In this document: positions 24,879 through 33,645 of the stretch, piece by piece
Layout: each line of letters begins with the position of its first letter
How positions within the stretch are numbered: position 1 is the stretch's first letter
DNA from: Geodermatophilus bullaregiensis
GTDB taxonomy: Bacteria > Actinomycetota > Actinomycetes > Mycobacteriales > Geodermatophilaceae
Direction of reading: 5' to 3'
Assembly: GCF_016907675.1 (NCBI RefSeq)
Contig: NZ_JAFBCJ010000001.1
Span: 2,294,001-2,358,000, forward strand
Length of the DNA stretch: 64,000 bases
Made by a program: the position numbers and the translations under genes
The notes under the pieces: model-generated
Databases searched by the model: none
Seen by the model: only the letters and a program-made list of their open reading frames with translations
Told to the model about the DNA's origin: nothing

Positions 24879-26063
24879 GTGAGCCCGGCGCGGAGGTGGA
24901 CGGCGGCCCGGCTGGGTGCCGAGACGCGGGCGCTGCTGGGCGGCGCCCGCCGTCTGCTGCGCGGCCGCGACCTCGCCCTCATCGCCGCGGGGCTGACCTT
25001 CTACGCCGGCATCGCCGTCGTGCCGCTGCTGCTGGTGGCCGTCCGGCTCACCGCGCTGGTCACCTCACCCACCGAGGTGCGCGCCCTCGTCGACCGGCTG
25101 GCCGAGCTGCTGCCGGCCGAGCTGGGCGCGCCGGGGGCGGTGGAGCGGCTGGCCGGCGCCGGCGTCCGGCTGGACCTGCTCGGCTTCCTCCTGGCGCTGG
25201 TGCCGCTGTCCTTCTACGGCGAGGGGCTGCGGCGCGCCCTGCTGCGCTTCACCCGGCAGCGGGACACCGACACCCTGACCGGCTGGCGCGGACGGGCGCT
25301 CACCCTGCCGCTGGTCGTCGTCACGCCCGTGCTGCTGTACCCGCTGCTGCTGGCCGCCCGGTTCATGGCCGACCTGGCCCTCGAGGAGGGCCTGGGCCCG
25401 GCCGTCGGCCGCTTCTTCGTCGGGTACTACTCGGTGCTGTTCGTCCTCACCGTCCCGCTGGCCTGGGGCTTCGGGGTGGTGGCCGCCGGCCGGCACCGCC
25501 GTCGCGCGGTGGCCTCGGGAGCGCTGTTCACCGCGGCCTGCCTGTCGGGGTTCCTGCAGGGCTTCGTGCTGTTCCTCTCGCTGCCGCTGGACCTCGGGGC
25601 ACCGTTCGGCGGCCTCGTCGCCGTGGGCGGCGTGGTCGCCGTCGGTCTCTGGATGTTCCTGCTGCACCTGGTGCTGCTGGCCGGGTGGCTGCTCACCCAG
25701 TCGCTCGACGAGCGGCTGGGCCGGCGCCAGCACCGGGATCACCCCGGGATCGGGACCGGGATCGGGAAGCGCGGGGCCTCGAAGGCCGGGACCGGCGGGG
25801 CCCCCGGCTCGGGCGCCGGCGGGGACCCCGGCTCGGGCGCCGGTGGGGGTCCGGGCGCGGGCGGGGGCTCCGGCGCGGGCGCCGGCTCGGGCGCCGGCTC
25901 GGGCGCCGGGGCCTCGGGGGCGGGGACCTCGGGGGCGGGGACCTCGGGGGCGGGGACCTCGGGGGCCGGCGACGGCGACTCGGCCGGCGGTTCGGCCGGC
26001 GCGGGCCCGGGAGCCGGCACCGGCCTCGGCGGGGGCGCAGGCGCGGGCGCGGGCTCCACGTAG
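24879..26063 (+). CDS. YihY/BrkB family membrane protein with Gly/Ala-rich tail
   Basis: Inner-membrane protein, 394 residues. The first 285 residues match YihY/BrkB: about six hydrophobic helices with LIAAGLTFYAGIAVVPLLLV, LSFYGEGLRRALLRFTR and ALFTAACLSGFLQGFVLF. The last 110 residues are a Gly/Ala/Ser/Thr repeat that is exactly antisense to the Pro-rich tail of the penicillin-binding protein gene. Translation of that tail may be accidental read-through to the first stop. GTG 24879 is the start. Confidence 0.82.
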   Translation: MSPARRWTAARLGAETRALLGGARRLLRGRDLALIAAGLTFYAGIAVVPLLLVAVRLTALVTSPTEVRALVDRLAELLPAELGAPGAVERLAGAGVRLDLLGFLLALVPLSFYGEGLRRALLRFTRQRDTDTLTGWRGRALTLPLVVVTPVLLYPLLLAARFMADLALEEGLGPAVGRFFVGYYSVLFVLTVPLAWGFGVVAAGRHRRRAVASGALFTAACLSGFLQGFVLFLSLPLDLGAPFGGLVAVGGVVAVGLWMFLLHLVLLAGWLLTQSLDERLGRRQHRDHPGIGTGIGKRGASKAGTGGAPGSGAGGDPGSGAGGGPGAGGGSGAGAGSGAGSGAGASGAGTSGAGTSGAGTSGAGDGDSAGGSAGAGPGAGTGLGGGAGAGAGST

Positions 26064-28294
26064 TCGCTGCCGTTGCTGACCAGGATCGACACCTGCTGGC
26101 CCGGCACGGCGCGACCGCCCCGCGAGGGGCTGGTGCCCAGGAACGCGCCCTCGGGCTCGTCGCTGTCGACGCGCACGGTGCGGGAGGTGAACCCGGCCTC
26201 GGCCAGCGCGCGCTCGCAGGACCGCACGCCGGAGCAGCCGGGCACCGGGCGGGTGTTGCCGTCCTGCACGGTGGGGTCGGCCGGCGGGAACTCGCTGCTC
26301 CCGCGCGCCTGCAGGATCGGCGCCATGGCGTCCCGCCAGATCGTGGCGCCCTTGCCGCCACCGAACCCGCCGACGTCCTCGTTCTGCTTGGGGTTGAGCA
26401 CCATGACGCTGGCGGTGATCTCGGGCGTGTAGCCGACGAAGGCCACCGAGAAGTTGTCCTGCGAGGTGCCGGTCTTGCCGGCGATCTGGTGCCCGGGGAC
26501 GTGGGCGCGCGACCCGGTCTGGCCGGGGTTGCCCGGCTCGACGTCCTTGCGCAGCATCTGGTTCATCGTGTCGGCCACGCCCGGCGGGATCGCCTCCGGC
26601 GTGCACCGGTCGCCCACCGGCAGCGGCTCGCCGTCGGCGCCGACCGCGGGCTCGCCGTGCCGGTCGAGGACGGCGGTCACCGGGACGACGTCGCACTGGG
26701 TGCCGCTCGCGGCGAAGGTCGAGTAGGCGCTGGCCAGCGCCAGCGGGCTGGTGGCCTCGGCGCCGAAGGTGAACGAGCCGCGGTTCTCGTCGATGATCTG
26801 CTGCGGCAGCTCGGGCGGGCTGAACTGGAACAGCCCCATCGCCTCGGCCATCCGCACCGGCTCCTCGACGCTGCCGAGGGCGTCCTCGAGGGCGAGGAAG
26901 TAGGTGTTGGACGACTGGTAGAGCGCCGTCGTCAGGTCCAGGGTGGAGCGGTAGCCCGACCCGGCGTTGCGCACGCAGTACCGGCCGTCGGTGTCGCGGC
27001 CCTGGCAGGGGCCGCTGTACACCCGCGAGACGTAGGGCTCGGGCGCGGTGAGCGTGTAGTAGGAGGAGTACCCGCGGGCCAGCGCGGCGGCGGCCACGAA
27101 CACCTTGTACGTCGAGCCCGAGCCCTGGCTGGGCCACGTGTGCAGGTTGAACGACTCCTGCGTCGGGTCGACCCGGTCGTAGCCGAAGGTCCGGTTGACG
27201 CTCATCGCCAGCAGGTGGCCGGTGCCCGGCTCGACCGCGGTGAACATGCCGGCCAGCGAGTCGTCCGGCGCCAGGGTCTCGAGGACCGCGGCGTCGCCGG
27301 AGCGCTGCAGCTCCGGGTCCAGCGTCGTCCGGACGACGTAGCCGCCGTTGTCGAGCTGCTCCTGGGTCAGCCCCAGCTCCTGGACCAGGTACCGCTGCAC
27401 GAAGTCGCAGACGAACGGACCCACGCTGGCCTGCACGCAGCCGCGGCGCGGAGCCGGCGCGGGCGCGAGCCCGAGCGGCTCGGCCTGCGCGGCGGCGGCC
27501 TGCTCCGGGGTCACCAGACCCTGCTCGGCCATCCGCGACAGCACCTCGTCACGCCGCGCCGTGGCGACCTCGGGCGCGGTGAACGGGTCGTCGGAGGTGG
27601 GGCTCTGCACCAGCCCGGCCAGCAGCGCGGCCTGGGGCAGGGTGAGCGCCGCGGCGTCGACGCCGAAGAAGGCGCGCGCGGCGGGCTGGATGCCGTAGGC
27701 GTTCTGGCCGAAGTAGACGATGTTGAGGTAGCGGGTGAGGATCTCGTCCTTGCTGTAGACGTCCTCGACGGCCAGCGCCAGGCGGGCCTCGCGCAGCTTG
27801 CGGCCGAGTGTCTGCTCGGTGGCGGCCGAGCGCTCCTCGGCGGTGTCGGCGGTCTGCAGCAGGGTCTGCTTGACCAGCTGCTGCGTGAGCGTCGACCCGC
27901 CCTCGGCCACGGCGCCCGCGGCGATGTTGCGGGCCAGCGCGCGCGCCGTCCCCTGCACGTCGAGACCGTGGTGCTCGAAGAAGCGGGCGTCCTCGATGGC
28001 CACCATCGCCTGCTTCACGACCTCGGCGATCTCGCCGGACTCCACCGGGTCGCGGTTCTCGTCGTAGAAGTACGTGATCGGCTCGCCGTCGGCGGCGAGC
28101 AGCACGGTGTTGCCCGCGGGCGGGTCGCTGGTGAGCTCGGTGGGGAGGTCGCCGAGCAGGCCGGCCGACTGCTGGGCGGCCAGCGAGGGCGCGCCGACCC
28201 ACGGGAGGAGCAGCCCGGCGACCAGGGCGCCGGCGACCACGATCGTGGCGGCCAGCCGCAGCAGGGTGCTCAGCCGGCTCGGTAGCTCGTCCAT
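25739..28294 (-). CDS. Class A penicillin-binding protein with PASTA-like domain
   Basis: Bifunctional peptidoglycan synthase, 851 residues. One membrane helix (about 13-32) precedes the GT51 glycosyltransferase with catalytic Glu101 in EDARFFEHHGLD. The transpeptidase domain has Ser394-Thr-Tyr-Lys397, SSN at 461-463 and KTGT at 607-610. A PASTA-like segment (about 665-735) is followed by a roughly 110-residue Pro/Ala/Glu tail. AGGAGGGAGG precedes the ATG. It is the PonA type of mycobacteria and relatives. The tail overlaps the YihY gene on the other strand. Confidence 0.94.
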   Translation of the reverse strand: MDELPSRLSTLLRLAATIVVAGALVAGLLLPWVGAPSLAAQQSAGLLGDLPTELTSDPPAGNTVLLAADGEPITYFYDENRDPVESGEIAEVVKQAMVAIEDARFFEHHGLDVQGTARALARNIAAGAVAEGGSTLTQQLVKQTLLQTADTAEERSAATEQTLGRKLREARLALAVEDVYSKDEILTRYLNIVYFGQNAYGIQPAARAFFGVDAAALTLPQAALLAGLVQSPTSDDPFTAPEVATARRDEVLSRMAEQGLVTPEQAAAAQAEPLGLAPAPAPRRGCVQASVGPFVCDFVQRYLVQELGLTQEQLDNGGYVVRTTLDPELQRSGDAAVLETLAPDDSLAGMFTAVEPGTGHLLAMSVNRTFGYDRVDPTQESFNLHTWPSQGSGSTYKVFVAAAALARGYSSYYTLTAPEPYVSRVYSGPCQGRDTDGRYCVRNAGSGYRSTLDLTTALYQSSNTYFLALEDALGSVEEPVRMAEAMGLFQFSPPELPQQIIDENRGSFTFGAEATSPLALASAYSTFAASGTQCDVVPVTAVLDRHGEPAVGADGEPLPVGDRCTPEAIPPGVADTMNQMLRKDVEPGNPGQTGSRAHVPGHQIAGKTGTSQDNFSVAFVGYTPEITASVMVLNPKQNEDVGGFGGGKGATIWRDAMAPILQARGSSEFPPADPTVQDGNTRPVPGCSGVRSCERALAEAGFTSRTVRVDSDEPEGAFLGTSPSRGGRAVPGQQVSILVSNGSDYVEPAPAPAPPPRPVPAPGPAPAEPPAESPSPAPEVPAPEVPAPEVPAPEAPAPEPAPEPAPAPEPPPAPGPPPAPEPGSPPAPEPGAPPVPAFEAPRFPIPVPIPG
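25916..25960. repeat. Three exact 15-bp tandem repeats in the convergent overlap
   Basis: Three copies of GGGGGCGGGGACCTC encode AGTSG repeats on the plus strand (YihY tail) and PAPEV repeats on the minus strand (penicillin-binding protein tail). Confidence 0.8.
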
Positions 28295-28397
28295 GGGCCT
28301 CCCTCCTCGGGCCGCGAACACTGCAACAGGTATCGGCACGCGCCACAACCACCCGCGCCGGACACCACGCGCCAGGGGCGCACGGGACGGGTGGGGC

Positions 28398-30434
28398 TCA
28401 ACCGACGAGTGGGGCGGGCAGGTCGTCGCGGTGCAGGACGACGAGCGTGCTCACCGCGCGGGTGAGCACCACGTAGAGCCGGTTGAGCCCGCGCGGCTCG
28501 GCGGCGGCGATGGCCGCCGGGTCGGCGACGACGACGGCGTCGAACTCCAGCCCCTTGGCCAAGGTCGCCGGGACGACGGCGACGCGCGCGGCCGCGGCGT
28601 CGTCGTCGAGCACCACGGCCGGCAGGCCGGCGTCCCGCAGCAGCCGGGCGACGTCCGGCACCGCGGCGTCGGCGCAGACGACCCCGGTCGACCCCTCCCC
28701 CGCCGCGAGCTCGGCGACCACGGCGGCCAGCGGCCCGGCGAGGTCGGTCACCGGCCGCACCGCCAGCGAGCCGGAGCCGCGGCGCACGGCCGTGGCCGCC
28801 GCCAGCCCGGGGGCGATGGCCGGCAGCAGCCGGTTGGCGTAGTCGAGGACCTCGCCCGGCACCCGGTAGCCACGGGTCAGCGGGCGGACGGCGGTGCCGG
28901 GGCGGCCGAGACCGGTCAGCGTGGGCGCCCACTCCGACGGCGACCACGGGCTGGTGGCCTGGGCGAGGTCGCCGAGCACGGTGAGCGACCCCGCGGCCAG
29001 CCGGCGCGCCACCGCGCGGCACTGCATGGGCGAGAGGTCCTGCGCCTCGTCGACGACGACGTGCCCGTAGCCGGAGGTGCGCTCGATCAGCCCGGCGGCC
29101 TCGTCGACCAGGACGGCGTCGGCCTCGGTCCACGGGGCGGTGCGCAGCGACCGTGCCGCCGGCCGCTGCAGCAGCGCCTGCTCGTCGTCGGTGAGCAGGC
29201 CGCGGGCGGCGCGGGCCAGGACGCCGGGGTCGGTCAGCAGCGCGGCGACCAGACCGGCGGCGTCCCAGGCGGGCCACACGGCGTCGCAGAACGCGCGGAC
29301 CTCGGGGCTGCGGGCGGCGCGGCGGGTCTCGGCGTCGGTGGGGCTGCCGCCGGCCTCCTCCTTCTGCCGCCGGGCGTCCTCGGCCAGCAGCAGCGCCAGC
29401 CGCTCACGTCCCGCGGCGTGGTGCAGCCGCTGCTGGTCGTCGGGCACCCGCCCGCGCCGGCGCAGGTCGTCGACGTGGCGCTTGAGCCGCTCCACCGGCA
29501 CCCGGTAGCGGCGGCCGGCCAGCGGGACGAGGACGTCGTCGGCGGGCTTGGCGATCGACCCCCACAGCGCGCGGGCGAGCACCTCGGCCATCCGGGCGTC
29601 GCCCTTGAGGACGGCGACCTCGGGACGGTCCTGCGCCCGCACCGGCACCCGGCCGGTCAGCCCGGCGACCGTGGTCTGCTCGACGTCGACCTCGCCGAGG
29701 GTGGGCAGCACCTGCTCGATGTAGCGGAGGAAGGCCCGGTTGGGCCCGACGACGAGGACGCCGGTGCGGGCCAGCTGACCGCCGTGCGTGTAGAGCAGGT
29801 AGGCGGCGCGGTGCAGGCCGACCGCGGTCTTGCCGGTACCGGGTGCACCCTGCACGCAGACCGACTCGGCCAGCGGGGCGCGCACGATCTCGTCCTGCTC
29901 GGGCTGGATGGTGGCGACGATGTCGCGCATCGGGCCGCTGCGGGGGCGCTCGATCTCCTCGCGGAGCAGCGTGCCGTCGCCCTCCTCCCCCGCCCCGAGC
30001 AGCTCGTCCTCGTAGCTGGTGAGCTCGCCGCCGGAGAAACCGAAGCGGCGCCGGCGCACCAGGCCCTGCGGATCGGCGGCGCTGGCCCGGTAGAACGGCC
30101 GGCTCATCGGCGCCCGCCAGTCGATGACGACCGGCGAGCCCGCGGCGTCGCGGACGTGCCGGCGGCCGATGTGGAAGGTCTCCTCGCCGGTGTCGGTGCG
30201 CCCGAAGAAGGCGGGGACGCCGGGGTCGGCGGCCAGCGAGCGCAGCCGCTCGGTCCGGGCGGCACCCAGCCGCTCGGAGGCCCAGGCGTCCACCCCGGCG
30301 TCGACGACGGCGGAGGCGGCGGTGCGCATCTCGGTCAGGCAGTCCCCGGCGCGGGCGAGGTGGGCGCGCTCGGCGGCGAGGACGGGGTCGGTCGCGGTGG
30401 CGGTCCCGGTCGTGTCGATCGGTGTCACTGACAC
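28398..30434 (-). CDS. UvrD/HelD-like DNA helicase (HelR/HelD type)
   Basis: Superfamily 1 ATPase, 678 residues, without the UvrD regulatory domains. Walker A GAPGTGKT is at 196-203, Walker B VVVDEAQDLSPMQ in the last third, and motif VI region RLYVVLTRAVSTLVVLH at the end. The N-terminal coiled arm (LAAERAHLARAGDCL) and the insert between Walker A and B match HelD proteins, which strip stalled RNA polymerase from DNA; HelR homologues in actinobacteria also confer rifamycin tolerance. GTG at 30434 start; a second GTG lies two codons on. Confidence 0.87.
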   Translation of the reverse strand: MSVTPIDTTGTATATDPVLAAERAHLARAGDCLTEMRTAASAVVDAGVDAWASERLGAARTERLRSLAADPGVPAFFGRTDTGEETFHIGRRHVRDAAGSPVVIDWRAPMSRPFYRASAADPQGLVRRRRFGFSGGELTSYEDELLGAGEEGDGTLLREEIERPRSGPMRDIVATIQPEQDEIVRAPLAESVCVQGAPGTGKTAVGLHRAAYLLYTHGGQLARTGVLVVGPNRAFLRYIEQVLPTLGEVDVEQTTVAGLTGRVPVRAQDRPEVAVLKGDARMAEVLARALWGSIAKPADDVLVPLAGRRYRVPVERLKRHVDDLRRRGRVPDDQQRLHHAAGRERLALLLAEDARRQKEEAGGSPTDAETRRAARSPEVRAFCDAVWPAWDAAGLVAALLTDPGVLARAARGLLTDDEQALLQRPAARSLRTAPWTEADAVLVDEAAGLIERTSGYGHVVVDEAQDLSPMQCRAVARRLAAGSLTVLGDLAQATSPWSPSEWAPTLTGLGRPGTAVRPLTRGYRVPGEVLDYANRLLPAIAPGLAAATAVRRGSGSLAVRPVTDLAGPLAAVVAELAAGEGSTGVVCADAAVPDVARLLRDAGLPAVVLDDDAAAARVAVVPATLAKGLEFDAVVVADPAAIAAAEPRGLNRLYVVLTRAVSTLVVLHRDDLPAPLVG

Positions 30435-30565
30435 GGTCGGTGGACGTTACGCCCTCCCGCCGTCCCCGTCTCCTCCCTCGCAGCAGGAGGAGGCCGCCCG
30501 CCCGCGGACTCCCGCGGAGGCGCGCGGCGGTGTGGGACGGCGGGGCAGTGGGGAGGACCCGGGAC

Positions 30566-31582
30566 ATGCCCGACTCGATGCTCGCCGGCCGGCTCAACGT
30601 GCGCACCAAGCAGTTCGAGGTCAAGGAGGTGCCGCGGCCCACCCCCGGACCGGGCCAGGTCCTGGTCGAGGTGCGCGCCGCGGGCATCTGCCTGTCCGAC
30701 GTCCACCTCGTCGACGGCACGCTGAACCCGCTGTTCCTCCAGGGCGAGGAGGTGACGCTCGGGCACGAGGTGGCCGGCGTCGTCGCCGGGCTCGGCGAGG
30801 GCGTGACCGGCTGGGCGGAGGGCGCGCGGGTCACGCTCCAGGCCGGCGAGGAGGTCGACGGCTGGATCCACACCCGCGGCGTCGACTACGACGGCGGCTG
30901 GGCGCAGTACGCGCTGTCCACGGTGGAGACGCTGGTCCCCATCCCCGACGACCTGCCCTTCGAGCAGGCCTGCATCATCCCCGACGCGGTGTCGACGCCG
31001 TGGGCCTCCATCGTGCGGACCGCCGGCGTGCGCGCCGGTCAGCCGGTCGGCGTGTGGGGCATCGGCGGCCTGGGCGCGCACGCGGTGCAGCTGCTGCGCC
31101 TGGCCGGCGCCGCGCCGATCGTGGCCGTCGACCCGGTGGAGTCCGCCCGGCAGCGGGCACTGGAACTCGGCGCCGACCTCGCGCTCGACCCGTCCGAGGA
31201 CGTCGCCGCGCGGGTCCGCGAGCTCACCGGCGGCGCGGGCCTGGCCCACGCCTTCGACTTCGCCGGGGTGCCGCCGGTGCGCGAGCAGGCGGTGCGCTGC
31301 CTGGAGCGCGACGGCGGCCTGGTGCTCGTCGGCCTCACCGACCAGCCGCTGACCATCCGCAACGGCACCCAGTTCAGCTACTTCGGCCAGCGGCTGCTCG
31401 GCCACTACGGCTCCGAGCCCGAGCACGTGCAGCAGCTGGTCGGGCTGATCCGCCACGGCCGGCTGGACCTGTCCCGCTCGATCTCGGGCACCCTCCCGCT
31501 CGAGGAGGCCGCGCGCGGCATCGAGGCGCTCGAGCGCAAGGAGGGCAACCCGATCCGCCTGGTGCTGCTCCCCCACGGCTGA
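30566..31582 (+). CDS. Zinc-binding alcohol dehydrogenase
   Basis: NAD(P)-dependent medium-chain dehydrogenase, 338 residues. Catalytic zinc ligands are Cys42 in AAGICLSD and His67-Glu68 in LGHEVAG; the Rossmann fold has GIGGLGAHAVQLLRLAG. The four-cysteine structural zinc loop is replaced by EEVDGWIHTRGVDYDGG, so it binds only the catalytic zinc. GGGAGG precedes the ATG at 30566. It is divergent from the helicase and convergent with the release factor gene, only two bases apart. Substrate unknown. Confidence 0.88.
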   Translation: MPDSMLAGRLNVRTKQFEVKEVPRPTPGPGQVLVEVRAAGICLSDVHLVDGTLNPLFLQGEEVTLGHEVAGVVAGLGEGVTGWAEGARVTLQAGEEVDGWIHTRGVDYDGGWAQYALSTVETLVPIPDDLPFEQACIIPDAVSTPWASIVRTAGVRAGQPVGVWGIGGLGAHAVQLLRLAGAAPIVAVDPVESARQRALELGADLALDPSEDVAARVRELTGGAGLAHAFDFAGVPPVREQAVRCLERDGGLVLVGLTDQPLTIRNGTQFSYFGQRLLGHYGSEPEHVQQLVGLIRHGRLDLSRSISGTLPLEEAARGIEALERKEGNPIRLVLLPHG

Positions 31583-31584
31583 CG

Positions 31585-32250
31585 TCAGGGGCGGTCGGCG
31601 GGCTCCACGACGTGGACCTGCACCGCGCGGAACTGCCCGGGCGTCGCGAGCAGCACCGCCTTCGTGGGCTCGCCGACCTCCAGCGCGGGCTCCCGGCGCA
31701 GCGCCGCCAGGGGCCGCAGCCGGGGGTCGGCGAGCACGTCGTCGACCATCCCGCGGTCGCCGCCGGTGAACAGCGCCGCCACGTCGCCGGCGGACGGCAG
31801 CAGGACCCGCGCGGCGGTGTCGGCGGCCGCGGTCACCACGGCGTCGGCCTGGTTCGCGCGACGGCGGGCGAAGCGCTGCTGGCTCCAGCCGCCGGCGGCG
31901 CTGCGACCCTGCACCAGGCGGGTGTCGACCTTGGAGACGACCAGGTCGGCGCCGGCGAAGACCCCGGCCGCCCAGCGCCCGCGGCGCACCAGCAGGACCG
32001 CCGCGCGCCGGGGCTGCCGGGCCGCAGCGGTGAACGAGGTCAGCAGCGGCGACGTGGGCGTCCAGCCGAAGGGCGCGCGCAGCGTCACGGTGCTGCCGTC
32101 GGCGCAGGTGAGGTGCAGCGCCCCGTCGTCGCCGGCGGTCGTCTCGAGGGACCCGTGCCGGGCGACGACGCCGTCCAGCCACCGGCCCAGCCGCTCCGGG
32201 GCGACGCCGAGGACCCGGCCGCCACCGGCCGCCGGCCGAGGACGGGTCAC
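31585..32250 (-). CDS. Actinobacterial VLRF1-type peptidyl-tRNA release factor (acVLRF1)
   Basis: A 221-residue protein matching the Vms1/ANKZF1-like release factor family of actinobacteria. The catalytic loop is GWSQQRFARRRANQAD, in which a Gln acts on stalled peptidyl-tRNA during ribosome quality control. The N-terminal half has the family beta strands (TLRAPFGWTPTSPL). It is 10 bases downstream of the MFS gene and may be co-transcribed. Assignment rests on the loop and length. Confidence 0.8.
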   Translation of the reverse strand: MTRPRPAAGGGRVLGVAPERLGRWLDGVVARHGSLETTAGDDGALHLTCADGSTVTLRAPFGWTPTSPLLTSFTAAARQPRRAAVLLVRRGRWAAGVFAGADLVVSKVDTRLVQGRSAAGGWSQQRFARRRANQADAVVTAAADTAARVLLPSAGDVAALFTGGDRGMVDDVLADPRLRPLAALRREPALEVGEPTKAVLLATPGQFRAVQVHVVEPADRP

Positions 32251-32260
32251 GCGCTCGGGC

Positions 32261-33475
32261 TCAGCCGGCCATCGCGGGCTCGGCGGCGTGCTCGGCCGGC
32301 ACGTGCAGCAGCCGCTGGAACGCCAGCACGACGACGGCGGCGAGCCCCGCGGAGACCGTGGCGACCAGGAACGACGCGTTGGCGCCGTAGGTGTCGACGA
32401 TCTTGCCCGCGACCGAGGTGCCGACGGCGACGCCGAGTCCCAGCGCGGTGCCGATCCAGGTGAAGGCCTCGGTGACCGCCGACCGCGGCACGATCAGCTC
32501 GGCGAGGGTGAAGGAGCTGATCAGCGACGGGGACACGGCGACGCCGGCGACGACGACCAGCGGGATCATCGCCCAGACGTTGCCGACGAGCGAGAGCGGC
32601 ACCGTGAGCACGGTCAGCGCCACGAGGACCACCAGCAGCCGGTGCCGCAGCGGGTGCCGCCAGTGCACCGCGCCCCAGCCGATGCCGCTGGCCATGGAGC
32701 CGAGCGCCAGGCCGGCGATGAGCACGCCGGACAGCGCCATGGCGTCGACCTCGTCGGCGAAGGCGACCAGGGCGATCTCCAGCGTGCCGAGGATCGAGCC
32801 GACCGCGGCACCCACGACGAAGAGCACCTTCAGCCCCGGCGTGCGGATCGCCGCGGGGCCCCGGCGGGCCTCGTGCCCGTGCGGCGGCGGCTCGGTGCGG
32901 CCCTGCGCGGCGAACAGCAGCGCGCCGACGACGGCCAGCGCGAAGGCGGTGACCACCCCGGAGGTCGCGTGCCCGGTGGTGGAGAGGAACGTGACCAGCA
33001 CCGGGCCGACGATGAAGACGAACTCGTCGACGACGGACTCCATCGCCAGCGCCGCCGGCAACCGCGTGGTGCCGCGCAACAGGTGCGTCCAGCGGACCCG
33101 GATCATCGAGGCGACCGGCGGGATGCACGCCCCGGCGAGACCGGCGGTGACGAAGAAGGTCCAGCGCGGCCAGTCCTCCTTGACCGCGGTCAGGAAGAGC
33201 GCGCCGGCGATGGCGAAGACGACGACCACCGGGAGCAGCGTCCGGCGCTGGCCGTGGGTGTCGGCCCACCGGCCGAGCACGGGCCCGGCGATCGCGGTGG
33301 TGACCGCGCCGGCGGCCGCGACGGCGCCGCCCAGGCCGTAGGACCCGGTCTCGGAGGCGACGAGCAGGACGCAGCCCAGACCCACCATCGACAGCGGGAG
33401 CCGGCCGATGAAGGCGGCGAGCACCATGGGCAGCGCGTGCGGCGTGCGCAGCACGTGCAGGTACGGATTGGGCAC
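32261..33475 (-). CDS. MFS transporter
   Basis: Twelve-helix secondary transporter of about 404 residues. The loop GRWADTHGQRRTLLPVVVVFA between helices 2 and 3 is the MFS signature; the halves are joined by a charged loop RTEPPPHGHEARRGPAA. The start is uncertain: GTG 33475 lacks a clear ribosome site and a second GTG at 33517 is possible. Substrate unknown; a drug or metabolite exporter is likely. Confidence 0.82.
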   Translation of the reverse strand: MPNPYLHVLRTPHALPMVLAAFIGRLPLSMVGLGCVLLVASETGSYGLGGAVAAAGAVTTAIAGPVLGRWADTHGQRRTLLPVVVVFAIAGALFLTAVKEDWPRWTFFVTAGLAGACIPPVASMIRVRWTHLLRGTTRLPAALAMESVVDEFVFIVGPVLVTFLSTTGHATSGVVTAFALAVVGALLFAAQGRTEPPPHGHEARRGPAAIRTPGLKVLFVVGAAVGSILGTLEIALVAFADEVDAMALSGVLIAGLALGSMASGIGWGAVHWRHPLRHRLLVVLVALTVLTVPLSLVGNVWAMIPLVVVAGVAVSPSLISSFTLAELIVPRSAVTEAFTWIGTALGLGVAVGTSVAGKIVDTYGANASFLVATVSAGLAAVVVLAFQRLLHVPAEHAAEPAMAG

Positions 33476-33576
33476 CGGGGTGGGACCTGTCGTCAGGGGA
33501 CGCGGTTCTCCTGCCACGCTAACCGACGGCGGGGCGCGGGGCCGGGAGACGGCACCGGGCCGTGTCGGGACAGGAC

Positions 33577-33618
33577 GCGGGCCCCGCCCCGGACGACGCT
33601 GTCCGGTGCGGGGCCCGC
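33577..33618 (-). terminator. Hairpin downstream of pckG
   Basis: Two 18-base arms starting GCGGGCCCCGCC with one mismatch enclose the loop GACGCT, 28 bases beyond the pckG stop on the minus strand. Confidence 0.7.
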
Positions 33619-33645
33619 GAGGTGCCCCTGCAGGAGGGTCCTCCT

